This document shows positions 1 to 7,128 of a stretch of DNA of 25,278 nucleotides, in pieces; position 1 is the stretch's first letter; each line of letters starts with the position of its first letter. Source of the stretch: Microcaldota archaeon. GTDB lineage: Archaea; Micrarchaeota; Micrarchaeia; Burarchaeales; Fermentimicrarchaeaceae. The position numbers were made by a program, and so were the translations under genes. The notes beneath the pieces are model-generated. The model worked only from the letters and a program-made list of their open reading frames with translations, did no database searches and was not told the DNA's origin. The stretch is taken from NCBI GenBank assembly GCA_026396455.1, contig JAPLWT010000059.1, positions 1-25,278 of the forward strand, written 5' to 3'.

Positions 1-947
1 TAGGCCCTCTGTCCATGCTCCTCAAAAATTCCGATTAATTTTTTTACATCTCCCCTGCTTACAACAACGCACAAACCAATTCCCATATTAAACGTGGAGT
101 ACATGCTGCCGTAATCCATCCCGGCCCTCTTTCTTATCTCTTCAAATATCGGTTTTGGTTTTGGCATTCCATCAAGCAGAAAACCACGTTTTGCAGGCTC
201 GCCAATCCTGCTGAGTTTTGAGAAAGCCCCGCCCGTTATGTGCGCAAGCCCATGCACCTTGACCTTCTTCAAAGATTTCATGACCGGCTTCACATATATG
301 CTTGTTGGGACGAGCAACTCTCTCGCCCACTCGTTCATGTCAAGCACTTTTCTTGCAAGAGTATAACCGTTGGAATGCAGCCCGGAACTCTCAACACCCA
401 CCACTACATCATTTGTTTTTATGTTTTTTCCAGTTATCAAGCCGCTCCTGCCAACAACTCCGATGCAGGTTGCAGCAAGGTCAAAACCGTTCGTGTTGAA
501 TCCGCTGAGGTCCAAGCCAGATTTTATCATATCTGGGAGTATAGCTGTCTCCCCCCCCACTATGGCAACTTCTGCCTCCTCTGCACCTTTAACGAGCCCC
601 TCCATAAGCTTGCCAACAAGTTCCTCATCCTCATGCTGCAGGGCTATATAATCCACAAGGGCGGTGGGCTTTGCGCCAATGCATATAATGTCATTCACAT
701 TCATCGCAACGCAGTCTATCCCCACCGTATCATACTTCTTTAGAAACTGCGCTACAAGTACCTTGCTCCCCACGCCGTCAGTATGCATCGCAATTGTCTC
801 CTCGCCAACTTTGACAATTCCTGCGTAATGGCCGTATACTGGCAGAACATCTTTCCCATGAGTTCTTGAGATAAGCTCCCGTATGGATTTGTGGATTCCC
901 TTGACCCTAGCAACATCAACACCTGCTTTCGCGTAATCCATGCTCAT
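1..947 (-). CDS. purM: phosphoribosylformylglycinamidine cyclo-ligase (AIR synthetase), C-terminus cut by window edge
   Basis: PurM closes FGAM with ATP to give 5-aminoimidazole ribonucleotide in cytosolic de novo purine synthesis. I translated the minus strand from the ATG at 945-947 and the frame stays open to base 1, giving 315 residues. The family is usually about 330-350 long, so only the last stretch is missing. Family motifs appear in order: TDGVGSK, MNVNDIICIGAKP, GGETAI, SSGLHSNGYT, HITGGA and FNMGIG. The start is supported by an AGGTGG-type ribosome-binding site just upstream, near 951-957. The gene lies about 40 bases downstream of purB on the same strand, so the two are probably co-transcribed. 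HITGGA replaces the more usual HITGGG. The identification is seen directly in motifs; the operon is inferred. Confidence 0.95.
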   Translation of the reverse strand, partial: MSMDYAKAGVDVARVKGIHKSIRELISRTHGKDVLPVYGHYAGIVKVGEETIAMHTDGVGSKVLVAQFLKKYDTVGIDCVAMNVNDIICIGAKPTALVDYIALQHEDEELVGKLMEGLVKGAEEAEVAIVGGETAILPDMIKSGLDLSGFNTNGFDLAATCIGVVGRSGLITGKNIKTNDVVVGVESSGLHSNGYTLARKVLDMNEWARELLVPTSIYVKPVMKSLKKVKVHGLAHITGGAFSKLSRIGEPAKRGFLLDGMPKPKPIFEEIRKRAGMDYGSMYSTFNMGIGLCVVVSRGDVKKLIGIFEEHGQRA

Positions 948-987
948 CCAACCACCTGCATAGAAACCCTCGGAGACGTGCATTCCT

Positions 988-2328
988 CTATCTTCTCTTC
1001 ATCTCTCTGATAACCTTCTCCACTATCTCAACAGCCTCGCCTATATACGTATCGGGGTCGAAAGCATTATCCAATTCTCGCTCACTGAGGTACTTCGTGA
1101 CATCTTTATTCTCGCTGAGTGCCTCCTTGAGGTGTTTGCCCTCCTTGAATGCCTTTATGCTGGCGTTCCTTAGAAGCTCGTGTGCTTCCTGCCTGCTCAT
1201 TCCCTTGCGGGTGAGCAATATCATGAGCCTCTCAGCCATTATCTGACCCTTGCTGAGCTCCAGATTCTTCCTTATGTTGTCTGGGAAAAACTCCAAGCCA
1301 ACAAGTATGTCTATCATCTCATTCATAATGAAATTCGTTACTATGAAGGACTCGGGAATTATGAACCTCTCATTCGCTGAGTTCGTCAGATCCCTCTCAT
1401 GCTCTAAAGCTATATTATCAAGCGCAACTGATACATTTGATCTGAGCAACCTCGATAGACTGCAGACTCTCTCACATCTGTGCGGGTTTCTCTTGTGCGG
1501 CATGGTTGAGCTACCAACCTGCTTCCTTCCGAACGGCTCCGCCACTTCCATTATCTCAGTCCTCTGCAGGTTCCTTATCTCCTTCGCCATTTTCTCGAGT
1601 GTGCATCCTATCAGAGACAAGACAAACATGACTTCGGCGTGCCTGTCCCTCTGCACAACCTGGTTTGTCACAAGTGCGGGAGCAATGTCAAGTTCCCTCA
1701 TCACGTACTCCTGGATCCTCAGCCCCTCCTTGCCAAATGTGGACATTGTCCCAACAGCACCGCTCATCTTTCCAACAAACATCCTCTCCCCTGCCTGCTT
1801 CAGTCTTTCCTCCTGTCTGTCAATCTCTGACGCATAGAGGGCGAACTTCATACCATATGTTGTGGGAACTGCATGCTGTCCATGAGTCCGGCCTATACAC
1901 ACTCTCAGCTTGTTTTCCTCTGCAAGCACAAGGAGAATCTGCTTAAGGTGCTTGAGTTTTCTCTCAATAATCTTCATCGCATCTCTCAGTATGAGCGCAT
2001 GAGCGGTATCCTCTATGTCATAGCTAGTCGCCCCAAGATGGACGTATTTCGCCGCCTCTCTACTGCACTGCTCACTCAAAGCCTTCACCATTGCCATGAG
2101 GTCGTGGTCTATCTCCCTCTCAATCTCCTTCACCCTACTCAGGCTCACATGCTTCGTGTTTGCTTTCCTCTCTATTTCCTTGGCAGCGCTTCTTGGTATC
2201 CTCCCAACCCTGGCCTGCGCCTTTGCCAGCGCAGCCTCAATCATGAGCCATTTTGCTAGCGTGTTCTCTTCATCGAATATTGCATTCATCTCGTTTTTAT
2301 ACCTCAAATCCAATGGTGAAACGGCCAT
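988..2328 (-). CDS. purB: adenylosuccinate lyase
   Basis: PurB removes fumarate in two purine steps, SAICAR to AICAR and adenylosuccinate to AMP. The 446-residue protein has the fumarase/aspartase superfamily signature GSSTMPHKRNP at about residues 272-282. It also has LGATSYDIEDT at 99-109 and GRTHGQHAVPTTYG at about 146-159, which contains the conserved active-site histidine. The length is normal for the family. The ATG at 2326-2328 is preceded by a strong GAGGTGG ribosome-binding site at 2333-2339 (minus strand). It is the first gene of a purB-purM transcript and is divergent from the SAM synthetase. Argininosuccinate lyase and fumarase share the fold, but the N-terminus and the purM neighbour favour PurB. 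Confidence 0.95.
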   Translation of the reverse strand: MAVSPLDLRYKNEMNAIFDEENTLAKWLMIEAALAKAQARVGRIPRSAAKEIERKANTKHVSLSRVKEIEREIDHDLMAMVKALSEQCSREAAKYVHLGATSYDIEDTAHALILRDAMKIIERKLKHLKQILLVLAEENKLRVCIGRTHGQHAVPTTYGMKFALYASEIDRQEERLKQAGERMFVGKMSGAVGTMSTFGKEGLRIQEYVMRELDIAPALVTNQVVQRDRHAEVMFVLSLIGCTLEKMAKEIRNLQRTEIMEVAEPFGRKQVGSSTMPHKRNPHRCERVCSLSRLLRSNVSVALDNIALEHERDLTNSANERFIIPESFIVTNFIMNEMIDILVGLEFFPDNIRKNLELSKGQIMAERLMILLTRKGMSRQEAHELLRNASIKAFKEGKHLKEALSENKDVTKYLSERELDNAFDPDTYIGEAVEIVEKVIREMKRR

Positions 2329-2360
2329 CCTCCCACCTCACAAACTAACATGCATAACTA

Positions 2361-2370
2361 GTATATTAAT
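2361..2370 (-). promoter_or_regulatory. TATA-like box for purB-purM
   Basis: On the minus strand this reads ATTAATATAC. Its centre is about 26 bases upstream of position 2339, which would give a short leader carrying the GAGGTGG ribosome-binding site of purB. Seen as sequence and spacing only. Confidence 0.4.
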
Positions 2371-2378
2371 AATCATTA

Positions 2379-2387
2379 TTATAAATA
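2379..2387 (+). promoter_or_regulatory. TATA-like box for the SAM synthetase gene
   Basis: TTATAAATA matches an archaeal TATA box. A start site about 26 bases downstream (near 2409) leaves a leader of roughly 29 bases that includes the ribosome-binding site at 2426-2432. Confidence 0.5.
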
Positions 2388-2425
2388 GTATCTTGGCAAA
2401 TTAGGAAGAGGTCAGAAAGCAAAAA

Positions 2426-2432
2426 GAGGTGG
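2426..2432 (+). promoter_or_regulatory. ribosome-binding site GAGGTGG that decides the SAM synthetase start
   Basis: GAGGTGG lies five bases before a TTG at 2438. It overlaps the alternative GTG start at 2429, which would have no properly spaced site of its own. This points to TTG 2438 as the true start. Confidence 0.65.
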
Positions 2433-2437
2433 ACAAT

Positions 2438-3646
2438 TTGAGGAACATACTGGTAGAAGAATTACAACAGCTTCCAGTTGATAAGAAGATGGTTGAGGTT
2501 GTTGAAAGGAAAGGTATTGGGCACCCGGATCACATATGTGACGGAGCCATGAATCAGGTATCCATCGAGTTGAGCAAGGAGTATATAAAGAAATTCGGCC
2601 GCGTTCTGCATCATAACACAGATAAGTGTCTCCTAGCTGCTGGCAGGGCATCGCTAGCTTTCGGGGGGGGAAGGATAGACGAACCAATGTTAATAGTTAT
2701 GGGGGACAGGGCGACATACGAGTCCGAAGGCGTTGAGATCCCTGTTGAAGAAATTGCGGTAAATGCCACAAAGAAATGGCTCAAGGAGAACCTTAGGTTT
2801 GTCGAGCCTGATAAGAATGTCCGTTTCCAGAATCAGCTGAGGAAAGGTTCGGCTGAACTTACTGATATATTCAGCAGGAAAAAAGGCATTCTTGATGCGA
2901 ATGACACGAGTGCAGCCGTGGGATATGCTCCCATGTCCAAGCTAGAGAGGCTTGTGCTGGATACAGAGCTTTTCCTCAATTCGAAAGAATTCAAGAAGCA
3001 GCATCCTGAGTCTGGCGAGGATATCAAAGTGATGGGACTGAGGGTGCACGATGAATTTCATCTAACGGTTGCAATGGCATTTGTTGGCAGATTCATAGAC
3101 TCTGAGCAGGACTACTTTAGCAAGAAAAAGGAGATGCTAGAAGAAATAAGAACTTTTGTAGCTGGGAAAGTTGGAAAGAAGTTCAAGGTCGACCTCAACA
3201 CATTGGATGTTCACGGCAGAGGTTTGAACGGGATATATCTCACAGTGCTCGGGACGTCTGCAGAAGACGGTGACTGCGGTCAGGTGGGGCGAGGCAACAG
3301 AGTCAACGGCATTATCCCTCTGAACAGACCAATAAGCAATGAGGCTGCTGCGGGCAAGAACCCTGTCAGCCATGTAGGTAAGATATACAACCTTCTAACG
3401 CACAAGATGGCGAGCCATATACACGAAGAGATAGAGGAGTTTGATGAAGTCTATGTATGGCTTCTGAGCCAGATAGGGCAGCCCATAGACCAGCCAAAGG
3501 TCATAGCGGTACAGATAGTCAGTAAAGAGAAGAATTCTGACTCCAAATCGCTCTCACTGCAGATTGAGGAGATAATAGAAGAAGAACTGGGCGACATACA
3601 ATCATTCTGCAAATCTTTGATTGAAGGAAAAATACCAGTGTGTTGA
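2438..3646 (+). CDS. archaeal-type S-adenosylmethionine synthetase
   Basis: Makes S-adenosylmethionine from methionine and ATP in the cytosol. I recognise the archaeal MAT family, which is distant in sequence from bacterial MetK. Family hallmarks are the N-terminus RNILVEEL, VERKGIGHPDHICDG at about residues 22-36, GGGRIDEPMLIVMGDRATY, DVHGRGLNGIYLTVLGTSAEDGD (in parts), GRGNRVNGIIPLNRP and EAAAGKNPVSHVGKIYN. Length is 402 residues, normal for the family. I chose TTG 2438 because it places the conserved RNI sequence at residue 2, as in other archaeal members, and because GAGGTGG lies five bases upstream. The alternative is GTG 2429. The family's usual GHPDS is GHPDH here. It is convergent with the membrane-protein gene downstream. 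Confidence 0.93.
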   Translation: MRNILVEELQQLPVDKKMVEVVERKGIGHPDHICDGAMNQVSIELSKEYIKKFGRVLHHNTDKCLLAAGRASLAFGGGRIDEPMLIVMGDRATYESEGVEIPVEEIAVNATKKWLKENLRFVEPDKNVRFQNQLRKGSAELTDIFSRKKGILDANDTSAAVGYAPMSKLERLVLDTELFLNSKEFKKQHPESGEDIKVMGLRVHDEFHLTVAMAFVGRFIDSEQDYFSKKKEMLEEIRTFVAGKVGKKFKVDLNTLDVHGRGLNGIYLTVLGTSAEDGDCGQVGRGNRVNGIIPLNRPISNEAAAGKNPVSHVGKIYNLLTHKMASHIHEEIEEFDEVYVWLLSQIGQPIDQPKVIAVQIVSKEKNSDSKSLSLQIEEIIEEELGDIQSFCKSLIEGKIPVC

Positions 3647-3665
3647 GCTGTGCAGGAGAGGCGGT

Positions 3666-4613
3666 CTAGGCAACGAGGATTGTGTAGAGCACATGCAGTA
3701 TAACCAGGGCAACAACGAATATTGCGAGATACATCAGCAAATCCCCAGAAAGGAAGCTAAGCTCTCCCCTTATGTTAAACGAAGTATAAATCTTTGTGTT
3801 TGGTTCGTAGGGAAGTCTTGCCATATCTATGTTTCTGAATTCGCGCGCATCCTCAAGATTCAGGATCTCCCCTGGGTCTACTGCAACCCCCTCCATGGCC
3901 GTCTTAACCGCATCATTCTTAGCCAGCATCTTCACTTCGTCATAGGTGAAGTTCACCGGGATCACTATGCTCATTTCGCTCCCAGCGGGCCTGTAGAGCA
4001 GCAAAGACTTATTTTTAAGATTCATGCTATCCCCGATTACCCTGCCGAATTCGCTTGAGCTTTCAATTGAGGAGAGGTTCCCATTGCTCATCGCGTGCGG
4101 CACCAGTATCGGCACCCAAGAGTCATTATATCTCACCGTCTCCACTACTGCATTTGTCGGATCGGATACTTCCACATACGATATATTCATCGTACCCGGA
4201 GCATTTTTGTTTTTCAGCGGTCTGAGTATCCTCTCATCTTTGCTCAGCATCTTAACCTCGGCATCATTGAAATAGGATGATACAATCACAGCGTTCTTCC
4301 CATTCTGGCCGGTGTACAATAGCAGCCTATCCCCGCTTTCTAACGCTCTTTTGAAACCATTTTCCGCAAACAGAGCTCCCCTATCCTTCACTGTAATGTT
4401 CTCCGCTATTATTATGCTCTTGCCCCCGCTTTCAACGATCTCAATCTCTGGCGGTTTAATTATACTTCGAACGCTCTCATTCCCGCTGTTTACCATACTT
4501 AATGTGTTGTCCACCTGCCATCTGCTTGCAAATTCATTGTAGGAAATGGTGCTGGCTATGACTGCTATTACCAAAAGCAAACCTAAAAGTGACAACGCAG
4601 CACTTCTATCCAT
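3666..4613 (-). CDS. two-TM membrane protein with a duplicated external domain, third gene of the KaiC-like operon
   Basis: I do not recognise a named family. The 315-residue protein has an N-terminal hydrophobic helix (about residues 5-22, after the short MDRSAA head) and a second one at about 291-313. Between them is a soluble region rich in NxS/T sequons, so it probably faces outside the cell. The soluble part contains an internal duplication: LLLYTGQ...FNDAEVKMLSKDE at about 97-127 and LLLYRPA...FTYDEVKMLAKND at about 204-234, each followed by a variable tail. It lies 16 bases downstream of the KaiC-like ATPase gene on the same strand. I infer a sensory or adaptor subunit of a membrane complex with the two upstream products, but there is no direct evidence for the role. 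Confidence 0.75.
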   Translation of the reverse strand: MDRSAALSLLGLLLVIAVIASTISYNEFASRWQVDNTLSMVNSGNESVRSIIKPPEIEIVESGGKSIIIAENITVKDRGALFAENGFKRALESGDRLLLYTGQNGKNAVIVSSYFNDAEVKMLSKDERILRPLKNKNAPGTMNISYVEVSDPTNAVVETVRYNDSWVPILVPHAMSNGNLSSIESSSEFGRVIGDSMNLKNKSLLLYRPAGSEMSIVIPVNFTYDEVKMLAKNDAVKTAMEGVAVDPGEILNLEDAREFRNIDMARLPYEPNTKIYTSFNIRGELSFLSGDLLMYLAIFVVALVILHVLYTILVA

Positions 4614-4629
4614 CCAATCCGCTCTCAGC

Positions 4630-5358
4630 CTAGTAAACTCTCTCCCCTACATAAACTTCAATTCCATTGGATGTTATCTTGAAAGGAGTGAGCACTTTGG
4701 AATGTTCGCACCCCCTCATCTTCAGGACTTCTATGGCGGATATCCTCCTCTCCTGCTGCTCTAATAGATATAGCAGTATGACTCCATCTGTAACAAAGTG
4801 CTCTATAGCGAACCTCACCGTATCCCTGTTCACGTTCTGAAGCTCTGCGGTGAGCATCGCTGTGCATCCTTTCTTCTTAAGGTCTCTGAGCAAGTTCAAC
4901 ACGGTTCTCCTGTACTCAAGATCATTATCAAAGAACAGGTTGAGTATTGATGCTGAGTCGATAACCACCCTCTTAATCTTATTGTCATCTATGACCTCAT
5001 CCAACTTATCATGCAGTTTGCTGAATGTGTAGTAAGGGCTAACGCCAGTCTCGGGCATATCCACATGTATATACGACTCCTGCGTCACTAGCATAAGCTT
5101 CTTCTCCTTCACAAGCTGGTTGAACTTGCTCCATTTAGTGAATGTGGCATTGACGTTCTCCACAAGCGAATCTACATCCTCCTCCAAGGAGAGAAATAGC
5201 CCACTTTCACCGCCTACGGCACCGCGGTAGAGGAACTCCATGGAAAGGGAGGTCTTTCCAGTCCCGGGCCCTCCGCATATGAACACGTTATGTCGGGATG
5301 GTATGCCCCCTCCCAGCAGAACATCCAAACCCTTTATGTTTGTTTTTATCTTCTCCAT
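4630..5358 (-). CDS. KaiC-like RecA-superfamily ATPase
   Basis: A 242-residue single-domain KaiC-like ATPase, predicted cytosolic. The Walker A loop GGPGTGKTS is at about residues 29-37. The paired acidic residues of SLEED at 57-61 match the KaiC catalytic glutamates. The Walker B strand VVIDS is at about 131-135, and KMRGCEHS at 213-220 matches the KxRG...H strand of KaiC-family proteins. All elements needed for ATP hydrolysis are present, unlike in the upstream partner. The ATG at 5356-5358 is preceded by GGTGGA overlapping the stop of the upstream gene, so translation is probably coupled. ArlH (the archaellum KaiC homologue) was considered, but no archaellum genes are nearby. Archaeal KaiC-like ATPases are generally linked to signalling; the process here is unknown. 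Confidence 0.88.
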   Translation of the reverse strand: MEKIKTNIKGLDVLLGGGIPSRHNVFICGGPGTGKTSLSMEFLYRGAVGGESGLFLSLEEDVDSLVENVNATFTKWSKFNQLVKEKKLMLVTQESYIHVDMPETGVSPYYTFSKLHDKLDEVIDDNKIKRVVIDSASILNLFFDNDLEYRRTVLNLLRDLKKKGCTAMLTAELQNVNRDTVRFAIEHFVTDGVILLYLLEQQERRISAIEVLKMRGCEHSKVLTPFKITSNGIEVYVGERVY

Positions 5359-5366
5359 AGTTCCAC

Positions 5367-6968
5367 CTACTTAAACTCCCTCCAGTTGGTATCAAATTCC
5401 TTAAGCTTGAATGCTTTAACCCTGTAATAGGACCCGAGTTCATCACCTTCTTCCCTTATCTGGAATTCAATTATTCCGTCAAAAAGGCTCTCAACGGTGG
5501 AAAGCATCTGCGTTGATATCATCTCCCTCTCCATCATGAATATGCCAGTCGCACCAGCCTTCTTGATCTTCCTGAGGTTGGAGCTCAGGAACTCGCCCAG
5601 AACATCCGAAGAATATGCCGGTAGAAGCTTGTATAATATGTTGAAGTAAACGACCTCAGGCTTGTCTTCAAGTGCTTTCGTTATGGTCAGCGACATTTCA
5701 GTAATGTTCGGCTCAACTTTGAAAACTCCGATCTTGCTTCTATCCTGCCCGCTGAACCACTGCAGCTCGGTATCCGGTTCGTATGAGCATACTGCGACTT
5801 TCTTTCCCTTCTGCAGCTCAAGCTTTAGGAACCTGAGGCAGTACTCCTCTTTCCTGCTTCCGATTGGACCCTCAACAAGCAGGTTAGAGTTCCTCGGGAT
5901 GTCTATCATATCCGATTTCTTAAATGACAGCTTCGGAGGTTTCCTTGGCTCCTCGCTCTCCTCAAGTTCTTTCGCGAGTCTCTTGGCTTTCATGAGTAGC
6001 GATTCAGTGATTTCCCTTGATTTGCTGTTGCCCATTTGGGAGATGGAACTGAATTCCGCATCAAATCTTGTCAGCACGGTTGATGCTGCGGCTGTATCAT
6101 ATTGGGGAAGGTCTTGGATGAACTTCCTCAGCCTTATCACCAGCGATGTGAATGGGTCCTCCTCACCCTCCTCCCCCTCTCCAAACTTTCCTACTTTAGC
6201 AGAAGTTTTCCTGTATATCGGCGTCTCTTCCGTCACCTCTCTGTTGAGTTCGAGCGCATACATCACGAGGTCGTGTGTAACAAGAGCAGCGAGCATCACG
6301 AACCCATTGAAGACAAGGGAGAGCCACACGACATTCACGAAGAGCGGGCTTACTTTCTTTGCGAACTCAGCAAACTGTCCGGTGTATAACATATCTATGT
6401 TGAAGAGTCTTATGGAGAAAATGACAGTGAGCAGTACTGCCGCCACTACGCAGCCTTTTACGATATTAAATATGGAATCTTTGGCATTCTTTTCCCTAGA
6501 TATTAAGTGCACGAATATGAACGATGAACATGCAAAGAGGATTATGCCTATAATAAATCGGTCTATGCTAACGAAATCAACCGGGCCCTTTCCAAAGAGC
6601 AGTGCTGGAATCGAACCGGCAGCATAAACCCCCCCGTAGATATAGGAATCCGAGTAGCCTATGAGGACACCTATCGCATTCGCAATTGCAAGGAGGAGGA
6701 ATGGTGTGAATGCGAATAGCAGTTCCTCGCTTCCAACTGGGACTACGAATGAGTTGGCAACTGCAAGGTAAGCCGCGAACCCAAGCGCGAGGTAGCAGAG
6801 CAGCTTGACTGGCCTGCTCTCCAGCTGTCTTACTAATATCGGCAGCACGGCGGCAGGGACGAGCAGCGCTGGCATATACTTGGGATAAGCATGCATCGTC
6901 CATACGGACAGCGCAACTACGGCAAAAGAAAGGAACAGCAGCACGTGTCGGTATCTATTCAGCTCCAT
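5367..6968 (-). CDS. eight-TM membrane protein with a degenerate C-terminal KaiC-like domain
   Basis: A 533-residue protein with no family name that I recognise. Residues 1-236 hold about eight hydrophobic helices (near 9-26, 30-47, 54-75, 83-103, 110-126, 136-155, 170-187, 209-236). A charged cytosolic linker of about 240-355 includes an acidic patch GEGEEGEEDP. Residues 356-533 resemble a KaiC/RecA domain, but the P-loop reads GPIGSRKEE at 367-375 where GPxGTGKT is expected. The strand at the Walker B position reads VVYFNIL, lacking the aspartate. ATP hydrolysis by this domain is therefore doubtful. It starts the operon; ATG 6966-6968 has GGTGGA just upstream (6972-6977). I infer a membrane receptor or scaffold that docks the intact ATPase. 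Confidence 0.82.
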   Translation of the reverse strand: MELNRYRHVLLFLSFAVVALSVWTMHAYPKYMPALLVPAAVLPILVRQLESRPVKLLCYLALGFAAYLAVANSFVVPVGSEELLFAFTPFLLLAIANAIGVLIGYSDSYIYGGVYAAGSIPALLFGKGPVDFVSIDRFIIGIILFACSSFIFVHLISREKNAKDSIFNIVKGCVVAAVLLTVIFSIRLFNIDMLYTGQFAEFAKKVSPLFVNVVWLSLVFNGFVMLAALVTHDLVMYALELNREVTEETPIYRKTSAKVGKFGEGEEGEEDPFTSLVIRLRKFIQDLPQYDTAAASTVLTRFDAEFSSISQMGNSKSREITESLLMKAKRLAKELEESEEPRKPPKLSFKKSDMIDIPRNSNLLVEGPIGSRKEEYCLRFLKLELQKGKKVAVCSYEPDTELQWFSGQDRSKIGVFKVEPNITEMSLTITKALEDKPEVVYFNILYKLLPAYSSDVLGEFLSSNLRKIKKAGATGIFMMEREMISTQMLSTVESLFDGIIEFQIREEGDELGSYYRVKAFKLKEFDTNWREFK

Positions 6969-7006
6969 CTATCCACCATATTCTATCTGTTATCTGTATA
7001 TGCCGT

Positions 7007-7015
7007 AATATATAA
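7007..7015 (-). promoter_or_regulatory. TATA-like box for the KaiC-like membrane operon
   Basis: The minus strand reads TTATATAT here. A start about 26 bases downstream, near 6985, gives a short leader containing the GGTGGA site at 6972-6977. Confidence 0.45.
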
Positions 7016-7099
7016 TCTTTCTCATTTTTGAAAGCAGTGATTGATCTTCCTGATGAGGAGGACGAAGTCCATACTGTCATTAGAGTACTTCCTGAATGC

Positions 7100-7106
7100 T
7101 TAAATA
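7100..7106 (+). promoter_or_regulatory. TATA-like box placing a leaderless start at GTG 7129
   Basis: TTAAATA is centred near 7103, and 26 bases downstream is the GTG at 7129. This fits a leaderless mRNA. The box lies downstream of the ATG at 7096, which argues against that longer start. Confidence 0.4.
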
Positions 7107-7128
7107 CAATAAATCCCTAATTTTAAGC

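Noticed and set aside
240..743. Plus-strand open frame of 167 codons opposite purM.
   Set aside because: The minus strand carries all PurM motifs in one continuous frame.
5662..6627. Long plus-strand open frame (321 codons) opposite the eight-TM pseudo-KaiC gene.
   Set aside because: Serine-rich composition typical of an antisense shadow. The minus-strand gene has TM pattern, ribosome-binding site and operon context.
4630..6968. Possible archaellum locus (ArlH-like KaiC ATPase next to a multi-TM protein).
   Set aside because: No ArlI-type secretion ATPase, ArlJ signature or archaellin genes nearby. The TM protein ends in a KaiC-like domain, unlike ArlJ.
7050..7096. CTGATGA...GAAGTCC resembles a hammerhead core or a C/D-box sRNA (TGATGA, later CTGA).
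   Set aside because: No stem II or III partners for a hammerhead, no proper C'/D' pair and no terminal stem. The stretch also reads as a coding-like fragment.
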